A DNA stretch of 64,000 nucleotides from Tubiluchus corallicola (lineage: Eukaryota; Priapulida; Priapulimorpha; Priapulimorphida; Tubiluchidae), in assembly GCA_030141605.1 (NCBI GenBank), contig JAQGDQ010000054.1, positions 186,001 through 250,000 on the forward strand. The letters are read 5' to 3'. Below are positions 1-21,773 of the stretch, in pieces (position 1 is the first letter of the stretch; each line of letters starts with the position of its first letter). A program made the position numbers and the translations under genes. The notes under the pieces were generated by a model. That model ran no database searches. It was given only the letters and a program-made list of their open reading frames with translations, and was not told the origin of the DNA.

Positions 1-195
1 AATTGTTGTGGTGCTAAGGTTTTCCAATTTGATGAGTATTTTTATTCTGCCGTGTCTTTTGAAACCCAAAAATTAAAATTTTCTAGAAATGTTGAAAGTC
101 TTAAGCTACAAATCCTCGAGAATTATTCAAGCATTTTTAGATTTGCAATGCTTGTTATGTTGCATTAAATACCTTCTAGTAGTATCACTCGCTGA

Positions 196-8779
<8,584 letters not shown>

Positions 8780-11700
8780 TCTGTACAGCATTTCTTAGGC
8801 TTGTATTATTAATATTATTAAATATTATATTCTCACTTGTAACTTATAATGACGCATTGTCGGTGATGTGTAAGTTAAACTGTACAGATTTCTGTGCCCT
8901 TTATTGTTTAATGAAGTGTATTTTCACATCTTATGGTGGTCATTCTATGACTATGTTGTATTGTAAATGCTTAGGATATTTTCAGAAATATTGCATTTCT
9001 GTTTCTAATAGATTTGCTCTTGTACAAATGCTGTATAATTTACTATAATATGTAATTGCACAAAATTGGTCTTCGTGATCTTTTCAGAGATTATATAGTT
9101 AATTTAACAGTGCTGAAGTTAACCTTCAGATATTTTATTTTTAGTTTTGTTTTATGAAATGTATGGTTAATATTTTAAATTTTTGTTCACTGCTATTGTT
9201 CAAATTACTTTTTCCTTATAGAAAACACTGGCAGTTTCTGTAGTAGGCATTTTGTAAACATTTTATGACTGTAGTTCGTGATATCACTCTCAGCAACAAA
9301 TGTATTGATAGTCCTTCAGGTTCTGTTGTCTGCTTTCAATATGTGTAAATTGTATGCTTGAGCTTGGTCAGGCGTCAAGTGTTGCAAAGTAACTACTAGC
9401 TATTTCTTATCTGTCTTTGCCGAAACCTTTGCAAGTTTCCATTACAAGACATTTCTATTTTTATTACAATTGACGATGATAATTTGATGTTGTAATTTAA
9501 TTTGAAGTGTGTTTTCAGTTATTTTTTAGCTTGTGTGGTACAGCCCACGTTTTTAGCACAAATTTGTGAACATATTAAAATATCTGTATTTCAGATTTTC
9601 AGATCGAAAATAATTAACAGTTGCTAACAGTCTTAACCATTTGTGATTAAAAATGCAGGTTGTAAAAAGTGAGGAGTATTGTAAGAAGACAGATCAAAAG
9701 CCTAACTTGCATGGTTGTTATTAGTGCCCATCAAAACATAATTTAAAACAAAAACATGCAGCCAAACATTTACTATCCTAAGGCACATTGAAAAATTCTG
9801 CAATTTATGCCAAATCATATTCTTTGTATTCTTTACTAGGTTGTCCTGTCATTTTCATTTCTAGGTTTCACATTTTGGCTGTTTTTACAGATTTTTTTTG
9901 TTTGTGTTGTAAATCTCATTGAATAATTATTAAGAAAACATTCACTTTGCCATGTTGTTCACATTCTATGCTGTTATATCTTATACAGTTGAACATATTC
10001 AAATAGTTCATGTTTTTCGTTACAGCATGACAGCTCTCCGTTACCATCATTACATGAATTTTATCTTGGGAGTACTTTCTTTTTGCATGTTGCATTGTTA
10101 TTTTCATCTGCGTCTGCCTGTAAGGCTAGACGGGATCATTTTGTTGATCTTTGTAAACAGAATAAATTGTGAATAAAAGTAAATATGGCCTGATATCATA
10201 CATGAATTTAAATGCTGCTGATTTATTACACGAGTTCTTTTTTATTATAGGAATAAGACTCATTTGTACACTATGATATGTTTCTCTAGTCTACAACTAG
10301 TTTCAGCTTTTGTGACTCATGGTATATGCATTGATCTATGTTTAGGTACCAATTCACAGGTGAATCAGTAAAATCAGTTTTTTCATCAAACTAAAAGTTT
10401 AACTAGATGACCTTTCACTAAAGAGTTATACTTGCCCTGTTTAGATCGACGTTGAAACTTCTGCAAATATATTTCGCGTATTCACATTTTGACTATTCAG
10501 TAAATCTACATTGGGATACAAATATATTCGTCAATCGTGTGGGTTTAAATTAAATAAACGTTAAATTTTAATAATCTTTAACTGATTGGTGGTGACTAGC
10601 ACTTATTGTTCTATGCGTACTCAGCTGAGCGAGATACAGCGATAAGCATCTTTTCCTGGGTAGTGAACAGTTCCATGGTTCATGAAGATCAATTTCACGT
10701 GTTGGCTAACATTTGTAAAATTTAGCGAAACCAGATTCGAAGACATTTATCGATGGAGTCTCAGCTTTAGTGTTATACAATTTTGAGTGTCTGGTGGTGT
10801 TAGAACTTGTTGTTTTAACAATTTCCTGTTGTGGCCTCTCAGTTCATTTGGCCTTTTGCTTCTTCTTCTTCACTTTAATGTTTTCAAATTATCATTAATT
10901 TTTGTATTATATCTGTATGTGTGTGTACGATAAGATAAAATAAAGAATTTATGTTACCATGTATTGCACGTCACTATATTGTACTGAATGTGATAATAAT
11001 AGTAAAAAAATGTTATTTCTGGCAACTCCTAGCGTCTCATCGGGTATTAACTATATAATATAGTATGTCTTCATTCCTGGATTTGCGGATGTGATTCTGT
11101 CTGCAGTAAATTTGTTCTTTTCCTCCTAGATTCTAAGTATTGGATATTGAGTGCACTTAGTCATACTGAATATCATGTCCTTTAGCCCTGGGACTGATTT
11201 TGTGGTACTTCACTGTATTTTCTCGATAGTTTAACGGCATACAAGATGTGGTCTCTAATTTAATTACTGTAATTCTGTCATTACCACTTATGAGGCCAGA
11301 CGTTTGGAAGAACTTGAATTATTTGACACAAGAATGCATCTCCACTGACGTGAATGATTAAATAAATTAAATGAGTAAATATAGACGAGAAATCTAATTG
11401 CTGGGAGAAAATTGACGTTATTTTAGAAGTTACTTCTACGATCGGTTAACCATTAAAGTCTTAATAGATAGCCTTAGAATTCCATAACAGGTTCACAGAG
11501 TTCACTGTGTAACTTATTCAACTGAATTCCAACGGCGATCTGCACATTATGAACATTGGTCTGCGGAATGTGAAAATGTGAAACTCGGTGAACAGGTATG
11601 TTACTAAATAAAATGAATTGAACTAAAACAAGAATTTAATACAAGGATTATTACTGATTTCTGCTATTGGTTAAAAAAGGTTATAAGTTTGGCTAGAAAT

Positions 11701-11890
11701 AAATTTCCATCTAAATTAAAGTATTTTGTTTTAAATGCTCGCCTGCTGCTCTCTGCGATGATTCAAGCGCCTAGTAATGGTAGTTGCGGTAGCATCCGCA
11801 TATGCTCTTGTTGTAGTTTTATGCGTAGTTATGGCGGTAGAATTAGGAGATCGAACAACACATGGGTCATCATAATGCTGATAAGTGATA
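8780..11890. other. USP7 3' flank / intergenic, no gene seen
   Basis: AT-rich sequence after the USP7 stop. Only short ORFs without recognisable similarity. Part of it is presumably USP7 3' UTR; AATAAA-type hexamers occur at 10161 and 10172 and again near 10937, but the true poly(A) site cannot be chosen from sequence alone. Confidence 0.5.
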
Positions 11891-11894
11891 TAAT

Positions 11895-14840
11895 AAGAAT
11901 TGGGACACACTCAATGTTCAAGGCTTCAGAACAAAATTGAAGGAAACAAATCTTTTTAAAGATCTAGACAAATATGGATTGGCGTTTTTGGCTTTACAAT
12001 CTCTGTGAAATCAACAGAGAATTATATTCGTTACCTTAGATAACAAGTATAAAATATTTTTGCATGGAGATGACAGAAGCGCTCATGCTGGAGTGGGTTT
12101 TGCTCATTCGGTGGATGTTAATTGCACGTATACTGTTATAAATTCAAGAATTATTGCTCTCAAAACTCACAAAAAACAAGCAAATTACAATCGTAAATGG
12201 CTATGCGCCCACGCTAGTGAAAAGTAAAAAGGATCCCAAATTAAGAGATGCTTTTTATGATGATTTGGATAACTTTATTAGTACAGTACCTAAAAGTCAC
12301 TTGCTAATCGTTTGTGGAGATTTCAATGCCAAGATTGGATCACTGCATAATTCATTACCAGAGCATATAGGTAAATATGGAAAAGGAATTCCAAATTCAA
12401 ACGGATTACGATTAGCTGAAACTGTTGTAGCCAAAAATCTGGTAGTCACTAACACTGTATTCCAACATAAATACGCTCACGTCACTACCTGGCAAACAAC
12501 ACAGAAAAATAAGAAGTCATGGAATGGGGAACCCAGGAGAAATCCTATAAGGAATCAAATTGATTTTGTTATGGTAAGGAAGATGCATATGCCACTAATA
12601 AGAAATGCCAGGTCGTATGCTGGTTTAAACATAGACACCGACCACTCTTTGGTTATGACTAAAATGTCAGTCAAATGGGTAAAGATGCTACAGAAAAAGC
12701 AAAATACTTAGATGTTGCCAAGCTAAAGGATAAAGATTATAGAGAAAAATACAACTTAAAGTTAGAGCAGAACATTACTAAATCTCCACCTGGTGAGACA
12801 TCTGAAAACACAAATTTGCAATGGGAAAAACTCACAAGTTCACATAAATTCAACAGCAGAAATATTTGGACATGAGAGATTAACGATAAAAGGGTTAAAG
12901 ATTATGTGATAGAAGCTTTGTCTGCAAATCAGAAAGTTTTGAAAGATAAAATTCACCAATGTAAAAATTTAGCAGAAATTGATGATCTTAAGAAGAAATG
13001 CAGGGAAATTCTAAAGCAAATTTATGAAAAGCTAAAACAAATAAAAGAAAAAAAGGTGACTGGTATCGCAGAAGAAATTGAGCAAACAAAAAATGATTCT
13101 TCTAGGCATTTTAAAGTAATACAGACTTTGCTGACCTTTCAACCAAAGAAAAAATTGGTTGTAGAAGGAAATGATGGTCTAATTACTGATACTGAATAGC
13201 AAACTGAAGCCATAGCAGAATTTTTTCAAAGAATTTTTAATGATGAAAATGCCGTTGGCATTAAAATGACTCACTTTCCAATGAAAGTTCCATTTACTGA
13301 AGAAGAAATAAAGCATGCGGCAAAATCATTGAAAAACAACAAAAGCCCAGGCGCTGATGAATTAAATGCTGAGTTAGTCAAGTATGGATATAATTTATAT
13401 GCAGAAATACCGCTGAAATTCTAAACAATATTTCAAAAACAGGCACGATTCTGCAGGATATTCAAAGAGGAATACTTATCCCTTTACCCAAGCCAGGTAA
13501 GAAACGAGGTCCTATAGAAAATCTTAGACCATTGGTGTTACTTACACTAATAAGGAAAATTTTGGCTATCTGTATGTTGACTAGGATCTATGACAGATTA
13601 CACACTCAGCAGCATATCAACCAGGAAGGAGTACTACTGAATTAGTACAAGCTTGTAAATTACTAGCCGAAAAAGCCATCTCTTCTGCTGATTACTCAAT
13701 ATATATTCTCATGATCGATATGTCAAAGGCCGTTGATTGCGTTCGGAGAAAAACTCTGCTTTGCTGTCTGGAAGAAATCCTTAAACCTGATGAAATATAC
13801 ATCATAAGTATAGTGTTAGAAAATTTATTAATTCAAGTCAGGTGTGAAGGGAAGTTGAGTCAGCCATTTTCTACAAACAAAGGAGTACCTCAGGGTGAAT
13901 GCCTAAGCCCTGTACTTTATATTTTGCCATAGCTCTCACTGGAGACAAAGTTAGAACATCGAAAGTCCTAGAAGATCACAACTACACAATTCTGGATCCT
14001 GAATTAATACCAAATGAATTAAGGCAAGAGCACAGTTACAGATCTCTACAAAGTACGTCAACTACTATATCTATGCAGTATGCTGATGATGTGGCATGGA
14101 TTACAAGAAACAAAGAAGAAATAGATGAAATAGAGGAGAAACTGAACAGAATGGATCTCGTTGTAAACAAATATAAAACTGAAGAGTTTCACATAACATG
14201 CCTTGGTGATGAATCATGGTAAAGATGCAAGTATCTCGGTAGTCTGCTAGCAACAGAAGACGACATATCAAGACGGAAGATAATGGCATTATCAGCGTAC
14301 TCAAAACTCACAAAAGTTTTTGGGAATAGGAATATTTCTTTGGAAACAAAAATTAGAATATTCTCAGCCTTAGTTGAAACTGTATTTCTGTATAACTCTG
14401 AGCTCTGGACATTAAAAGCAAATCATAAAGCTGAAATCGATGCATTTCAAAGGCAAAATTACAGAAACATTTTGGGTATTAGATGGCCAAAGAAAATTTC
14501 AAACAAAGATCTATATGAAAAAATAAAAGAACAACTTTGGACAAGAAAAATAAAAAGATGCCATTTAAGATGGATTGGGCATATGCTTAGACTACCTGAT
14601 GATATTCCAGTGAAGATAGCCCTTCAACAAGCGCCATAGAACCAGCTAAAAGACCTGCAGAAGGACAAATGTTAACATATTTAGATTTTGCACAGAAAGA
14701 TTTAAACACTTCAGCATTGATCTTTAGAAATAAATGCACTTGGGGCATTGCGGCAAGCAGGTACTCCTGGCATAGGGAGGTGAGCAGAATCATGTCCCTG
14801 GACGTATGATTCATATGATGATGGTTGAAAATAAAAAAAA
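11895..14840 (+). mobile_element. Broken AP-endonuclease LINE (non-LTR retrotransposon), endonuclease + reverse transcriptase
   Basis: Domain order of an APE-type LINE ORF2 on the plus strand, broken by frameshifts and stops. Endonuclease: from about 11895 (NWDTLNVQGFRTKL), AGVGFA near 12090, VCGDFNAKIG near 12310, RNQIDFVMVRK near 12555, DTDHSLVMTKM near 12640. Reverse transcriptase: KNNKSPGADELNAELV near 13335, MIDMSKAVDC near 13711, GVPQGECLSPVLY near 13885, catalytic YADD near 14080, CKYLGSLL near 14226. C-terminal module: LYNSELWTL, NILGIRWPKKISN, CHLRWIGHMLRLP (about 14385-14600), last recognisable codons ending in TGA at 14807. A short ATGATGG run and an A-stretch at 14832-14840 look like the 3' tail. 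At least five breaks make it non-autonomous. Clade not assigned. Confidence 0.9.
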
Positions 14841-14968
14841 CATTAACGAAAGAGAAACCGCTGCCTAGTTACGGGTAAGAAAGATATGTTTACTTACTTA
14901 CATGAGTAAGTAAGTAAACATATCTTTCTTGCCAGGACCTAGCCAGCGGTTTCTCTTTCCTTAATGTT
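14839..14968. repeat. 130-bp near-perfect hairpin (palindrome) at the LINE 3' end
   Basis: Left arm 14839-14901 and right arm 14906-14968 are reverse complements over 63 bp with about six mismatches, around a 4-nt loop at 14902-14905. The arms begin AACATTAA and meet at TTTACTTACTTAC. It starts at the A-tail of the adjacent LINE. It could be a fold-back element, a remnant of a head-to-head insertion, or a hairpin RNA; no coding content. Confidence 0.88.
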
Positions 14969-15354
14969 AAAGCTTTACTCAGTAAGTGGTTGAACTCTGC
15001 ATAGTAAAAGCCAAGTCCCAGAGTACCATTGAGACAATTTCCTCTGCATACTGGTTGCTGTATAGTAATAGATTGCAGTCAAAATTCCTTCAACTCAAGT
15101 TTGCACCCTCAGATGCCTGGAGGAATATACGTTGCATATAGATCTCACTTGACATGAATGGCGTAATTTTACTGTTTTACGTTACTAATTGCATTTTTAG
15201 AGTAGAATAATACAATATATACTATTTTAATGCTTTAAATTAGGTACAAATATTGTTGATAATATAAAAATAGCTTTGAGCGAAGTAAGAAAAGCGTCGT
15301 AGGGTTGTTAAGCGAGGAGTTACTATACTATTTTTATAATATTTACCTGTGTAC
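14969..15354. other. Non-coding spacer
   Basis: AT-rich spacer between the hairpin and the (TATG)n run. No ORF, RNA gene or repeat could be recognised. Confidence 0.5.
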
Positions 15355-15417
15355 TTTACATATATATGTATGTGTGTATGTGTGTGTGTATATACATATG
15401 TATAGTTATTGTATATA
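15355..15417. repeat. Microsatellite, TATA/TATG/TGTG type
   Basis: Mixed TATATG/TGTGTG run ending in TATA exactly where the CAGT terminus of the neighbouring transposon begins. With the matching run right of 16367 it looks like one original microsatellite split by the insertion. Confidence 0.8.
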
Positions 15418-16364
15418 CAGTAAGCACTACTTAATAGACTCATGGTTAATAGACTCAATCGCTTAATTGACTCAAAAACGCCTGAAGCGGGCCGCTTCTA
15501 TTCAAATATACATGAGAACTATCGGTATAACTCCGCATAATTGATTCAATGTTTTTCCTTTAAAATTCCTACTTAAAATAAGATATTTGTATGTGCCAAA
15601 AGAGCATTTCCTACTTATATGTCATCTTTACTTCCCTTTTGTGCACTATGTATGCAGAAACAATCATGTTAAGTACTGTTTTGCTTATGAGCAGGTACGT
15701 TTATCATGCACTAATACGCTAGCGTAGCGGTTTTGCTTTGAATCTGTTACCCGCTCGCCCACTGTTACCCAAAGAATTTCTGGAAGATAAACATTTAATC
15801 ACTTGCCTAGGGTTTCCTTTGGATGCTCTCATTGCAAATCACGCTTTCAGGCTTAATGAGTTGACAGTCAAAGATGCAGGTACAGTAATCAGCAGAGATT
15901 CCTTGTGACTTACATGAGTAAACATCGTACAGCAAATAAGGGCAATGTAAGTGAGCAGACGATTCAGAACTGTTTTAGTCACACACAACAACAGATTTTC
16001 AACGTTTTTATAATTACGAGAACTTTATGGGCCAACTTCTTCGCGAGAAAATGAAGCAGCTGACTTTGAAGGAATTTTTGTAATTTTTGCAAATAGACGA
16101 ACTTAGAAAAGTCCGATTTAGAAAAGTATACTTTTTAGTTTATTGCTAATTCACTTATATAAATTAATATTTTATAATGTTTTTTCCAATTTTTAACTGC
16201 ACAACGGAATTTAGGCATTACTTCATTTCTAAAACCTTTGCAGTGCATAGTAAGCTGACTCGTACTTCTATACCAGTAATACTATACCCATTGGTTAATA
16301 GGTTCAGTTGGTTAATTGGGTCAAAACACGTCAGTCCCAAAGTGAGTCTATTAAGCGGCGCCCA

Positions 16365-16367
<3 letters not shown>
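15418..16367. mobile_element. Pogo/Tigger-like non-autonomous DNA transposon (950 bp) with TA target duplication
   Basis: The left end (15418) begins CAGT and the reverse complement of the right end (16367) also begins CAGT; both then share CTTAATAGACTCA within the first 30 bp. Subterminal copies of TTAATTGACTCAAAA (about 15463) and TTAATTGGGTCAAAA (about 16312) add symmetry. A TA dinucleotide flanks each end (15416-15417 and 16368-16369), the duplication expected of Tc1/mariner/pogo elements. No transposase ORF is visible, so it is a deleted or MITE-like copy. Family assignment rests on the CAGT terminus and TA duplication only. Confidence 0.72.

Positions 16368-16458
<91 letters not shown>
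16368..16458. repeat. (TA)n microsatellite
   Basis: About 90 bp of almost pure TA with a single ACATATA interruption near 16410. Directly adjoins the right end of the pogo-like element. Confidence 0.97.
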
Positions 16459-16461
<3 letters not shown>

Positions 16462-16463
16462 AT

Positions 16464-16464
<1 letters not shown>

Positions 16465-16529
<65 letters not shown>
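16465..16529. repeat. (GT)n microsatellite
   Basis: About 65 bp of uninterrupted GT, followed by an imperfect GCGTGCGT / ACATGTATAT / CACACGC mixed tract to about 16660. With the TA tract it occupies the region immediately upstream of MRPS30; length polymorphism is likely. Confidence 0.97.
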
Positions 16530-16530
<1 letters not shown>

Positions 16531-16768
16531 ATGCGTGCGTGCGTGTATACATGTATATATGTATATATATACATGTACACACGCACTCATGCACACACAC
16601 CCTTACACATGCACGGACTCACGCCCGCACGGATGCGCACACATACACACTCACACATTTGTATACAATTTTAATATAGATTTTTTCTGATCTTTTTAGA
16701 AGTAAAGGTTATTCACTATCAGTGTTTTCCTACAACTTTACAAGACGTGTGATATCTTCACAACAAAA

Positions 16769-16783
16769 ATGAGTATGGAATAA
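16769..16783 (+). promoter_or_regulatory. Five-codon upstream ORF just before the MRPS30 start
   Basis: ATG AGT ATG GAA TAA ends 2 nt before the MRPS30 ATG at 16786. If transcription begins upstream, ribosomes must leaky-scan or reinitiate. It is in a different frame from the main ORF. A regulatory effect is only inferred. Confidence 0.4.
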
Positions 16784-16785
16784 AT

Positions 16786-19700
16786 ATGGCAGTTACACTT
16801 GCAAAAAACTATTGTAAATTTTGTTTGGCAAGACATTTTCTTAGTGGGGGTATTTTGCGTTTTCCTCTACATCGTTTAGTGTCTTCAGATTTGCCTCACA
16901 ATGATAAATATAGTGAGACACCAGAATGGCCGGAGTTGCTTCCAGTTTTACTCGACAAAAAAGATCCTGCACATATTGCACATGAAAGGAAGCTATGGAT
17001 GGATAAATTGCGACAGCTTCCAAATGTAGCAGAAAAACTCGACCTAATCAGCTATAAGCCTCCGGTTCCTAAAGAACCAGGACCTCGGTACATGGACACA
17101 CGACCACTAGAAGCTCAACTGCAGTGTCCTAATAAATTTACAGTTAATCCTTGTACGAACATATATAACTTATTACCATATCAACAGTGGATTACTAGAA
17201 CTCATCTTGTGAATGGTCTTCCTGAATTCTATGACAGAATTGATAGTGATGGTAAAGCGTTAGGCAAAATTAGAGGCAAATTTGAGGACTCCCTTGCTAT
17301 GGAGATGGAACGTTATCGTGATGTAGGTCCATTCAAATGTGATCTTTTACCCGGAAGCTTCATTTCTAGTTTAGTACAAATCATTATACAGACATTTGCT
17401 AACGACTACCCACACCTCACAGCTGCACATGTGGATCACAATGCAAGACAAGAGAGTTTTTGGTTTGTTGGAGGATTTCCAGGCAAAGGTGAGAAGGGTG
17501 GTCATCTACAGACCAAGTATGGCATGTGCTTCCAGTACAAGGCAATACCATACTGTCAAATTCGGACACCAAATCCTCTACAACAGGTAATAATTATTAA
17601 CTAAATATTTTTAACTCTTTGACAGCAAATTGTTTTGCAACTAGTGCTGCGTGATTTTTTTTGTGCAATACCAGCTACGGTGGGTGCAGGATGCTAATGT
17701 AGTGATGCTTGTTTGGACCTAAAACCTCGTTTGTATTTCCAAGAGGTGCCGCTTAATAAAACCACAGAAATAAAACCATTTCCGTTTCAGAGCCGCTTAG
17801 GTACAGTCTCAAGTTACCTCCAGTTTGGTTAGGTAATGCTTCATTTAGTGAGACCACATTTTTCGGCAACAGGCAATAAAGGCAGTAGCACAATGAAAAA
17901 AAATCCCTAGGATTACTTCTTCTTAGTTTACCTCATGCTGAAAGTTAATGTCAGTTGTTTCACTCTGCGTGTATGTTTGCTAGACTTTAGTCTGTTGACT
18001 AAACTTGAATCACTATTGTATGCTTGAATGTGAGTAAACTGCATGCCCCATTTTTAATTGCCACATGAGCCTGTAAGCAAAGTTTTTGTACATAATGCAT
18101 TAAATTATGTCAGGCAAATGAAAGTGCACGGGGAAATGCACAGGGGTTACAAAAATGAATGATAAAACTAACTACATGTAGCTAAAATGGATTGCCAATT
18201 AATAAATATGCTTATACGGAATGGATTTTGAAAATAAAGATGATGCTAGTGAACAGATTGCGCATACATATGTGTGTGGTATATGCTGTATTAATTAGGA
18301 CAAAGTGTTTACACACTGTACTTTGCAAATTCATGCACTTGCAACAGGTTGTAATAAAGCCACAATTTGTTAAGGCTACTTATTGCTGGTCTCGTGGTGG
18401 TTTTATTTAAATGGCAGTTACTATATTAAAAAAGAAATTCAGCTCACCAAAAAGAGTCCTGAATCGTGTGTATATTTCTTTTTTATTTGTATTCTTTATT
18501 TCAAAATTAATTCGAGTTACTATGTTCTGTATGTAACATTTTGCACTTGGCATTTATTAGGTGTTGTTCACAACAAACTGCCTACTTTAAAAAAAACATA
18601 TAGTGAATGGGCAGTGAGAATGAGAATTTTATTGTGATGGTTTTTTCCCTTTGTTGGTTTGCATACTGTTCATGGAAAAGTCCCTTCCCATTACTGGCAA
18701 CAATTGTAAAGTGTTGCTATCACGTCACAATATCTAAAAAAATTCACTCGCTTATGTATAATGTATATGGTGACTATAAAACTTGTGATACAGGAGTTTC
18801 ATGTTAATTTTAATTTGGAACTGTTTTCAGTCTGAAATTTTTTTGTGCATATTTTATTATTATCATTATTATTATGAAGTGAAAACGAATTGAACTATTT
18901 GTTTTGGTAAACTTAACACTATTTATTTTCATGTCAGACAATTGGAGCTGTTCTAGCAATTTGGGCATCAGCTTAATAGTTAGCTCCTTTAGATGGGTCA
19001 ATTAAGATTAGTTCTGAATTTCTGAGAACTGTACAAGTTAAACACACACTCAAAAAACTGAATGTGAATGTGGTTCCATAAACAGTGGTTTCTATTTTAA
19101 AGTTGCCAAATGAATGCTATTGTGACCTTTTAACTAAAGATTGTTTTTGAAGTATTTGCATTTATATTTACAGGTAGTAGATAAAGGAGACTCATTATCA
19201 ACAAGTTCACACATTCCTGAATGGAAATATCATCCTGTGCATATTGGACTGGCATTTAAGAGAGAGGATTATTCTGTTACACCAGGTGAAATCATTTTCT
19301 AAGTTTTTTCTGCTGTAAAAGATTAAATTTAATTTTTTGACAACGAGGCCTACTTTATACATGTATCATGTGCTTTTTGGTGTTCATTATTGCTTAAAAT
19401 AGTTTAAATGGTTAAAAGCTTGAGGTTCAAATAAAGATTATTTATGGAATCACCTTATCAGTCACACACCAACCTCAAGAAAGCCACCTTTTCTGATGCT
19501 TTGATTAGGTTATTCATTATGCTGTTTAAATCTGCTTTTCATTCACTTAAACTACAAGCAAGTAATTTGGTAGTTTTTCACAACATTTGAAGTAATTCCA
19601 AGGACAGTAGGATTTTTGTAGGTGCAGGTATTTGTTAAAACAGTTTTGCATTTGACGTCACAGTGCTGATAGAAATTAATATGACTTTATCCTGAGCAGT

Positions 19701-21733
19701 CAGAGTGTAAAAGCAGTACTTGCAATATCCATATCTACATAAATGACTGGAACAACATTTTAAATAATTCTAGTTCTTTGATACTACAGTACGAGTTAGT
19801 AACTTGTCAATAAAGGACTAATACTTAATATTTTTTGTCTAGGATTTTGGTATGGTGACCCTTGTAAGTATGGGTTGTTATCAGTGCACAACATTGTCAA
19901 AGATCAGATTTATTTAAGTCACAGATTCAACGACAGTGTTATTGACGACATCTGGAAGGGCCAGTCTGTTATAAGTGGGTTCTCATGGCTTTTAGCACAA
20001 GCTATGTTTTTAGGTAAATATTCCGTGTGTTGTCTTATAGATTTGGAAATTTTTTACTTGTGGTCATTAGGAACAAGTTTTTTGTTTGTGTGTGTTAAGT
20101 GACAGCTTATTGTTCTGTAGCATCACTGGATAAAGGACATTACGGAACAGTGAGCCCACGCCTAATTATCGAAGTAATACGTGTATAGTAAAAAAGGTTT
20201 TTATAAGTGAACCATGATCGCATGGTTATTTATAGCTTCTCATGTAAGGAACATATAGTTCCAAGTGGGTTAATATTTGTATTCATCGCTCGTTGTTTAT
20301 TTACACTGAATATAAATGAAGCGTGAATAGTTAGGATAAAACAGAAAGAATCCTTACAACAGTTTCAATTGTGTTTTATAGTTATGCACTAACTAGAAAC
20401 TAAACTGGAAACTCATTTCATCAAGTATTACAAAGTACGACATCAGAGATTAAACAGCTACAAATTTTACTGCTATATTTTGCAAATTGTATTCCATGGC
20501 AATGAATATATACTTTTTGTGTTTAGTAGAAACAAATAGCATTTTGATATTATCTCACAAATTGAAGTTTAATTTTTTACTAAAGCACTACTAAAAGTAC
20601 TTTTAGCATCACAGCTTATATTTTGAACACTACCTGCTGAGTAATAATAGAGAACGTAATATCTTCCAGGGGCTAGTAATTTCACTTATTTTGTTTAATT
20701 GATCATTATTGCAGGATTTGAACATTTTAATGATCTCACATACCCTCTTGTGACTCAAACAGTTACTACTGATGGTCAATATTGGTCATTCTCCACATAC
20801 CAGCTGAATACATTTCAGTTCAGTGATTACATGCAGAGTGATTGCAGGAATATTTGCTGGACAACAGGAAAACTGAAACTGTATGACATCATTGAGCATA
20901 ATCAGGTACAGCTAAAAGTAATTTCTTAGGAAAGGTTCGCAATTAGGCTAACCAGTGATAGGTTGTACCTTAGCTCAGTTAGTTGTTTTTTATCGTATAT
21001 ATATTAATCCTGTTGGTATGTGGTATATATATATATAAGATTCGAGCCTACAGCTTCGACAGCAGCACCATTTGCGGCAATCTATATATCAAACGAAAGG
21101 TCTCGATCTAATGTCTTCTCATTGGGGGTTTATTTTTCGGATTGGACCCGCCAGGTGAAATGGGGGGCAAAAAACCTTCAAAAATGGTCATTTTTCAGCC
21201 ATTTTTTGCAAAATGGCATGGTGCCCATAATGCTTAAATAGTCTTAAATCAATGATGGGTGTAGTAGGCATATTTAGAATTCGTGGGACAGCCACGGTGC
21301 CCTGCAACAGGTGTTTTCTAGGATGCAACTGTCGATTTTTTCAAAATTTTGGCCAAACAGCCTGTAGAAAAAACGTTCTAGCGGCACCTAGTGGGACTCT
21401 CGAAAGGAGATATATAGCTCTTTAGAAAGAGGAGGAACAGGGCTACACGATGGCATGGGCTGTACTTTAGGATGTCTACAATGTGAGGAGTTGTGACGAG
21501 TAGGAGGTTCCATTTCGGGCATTTTTTGCTTAGAAGACTGCTGACGCAAAGCCATTGTTCTGAGTCATCCATTATACTCTGCTTATAACCTTAATTCAGT
21601 AAAAGCTGCTACTGGCTTTGCATTATAAATGAGGACTATGTAGGATGTTCACATATTGTTGATTATAAGTGTATTTTTATGCAAAAGTTTTTGCAGGGCA
21701 TTTGCTAGTCTATATATTAATTTCGGTGGTATG

Positions 21734-21773
<40 letters not shown>

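Noticed and set aside
11689-11940. ORF just upstream of the LINE
   Set aside because: The LINE endonuclease N-terminus is in a different frame over its 3' end; the ORF itself shows no LINE ORF1 features.
16177-16690. Long overlapping open frames in several frames across the TA/GT microsatellite
   Set aside because: They encode only IY, CV and HT repeats, an artefact of dinucleotide repeats without stop codons.
20699-20929. Treating the MRPS30 exon as an independent small gene
   Set aside because: It is exon 4 (20715-20905) with consistent phase and splice sites.
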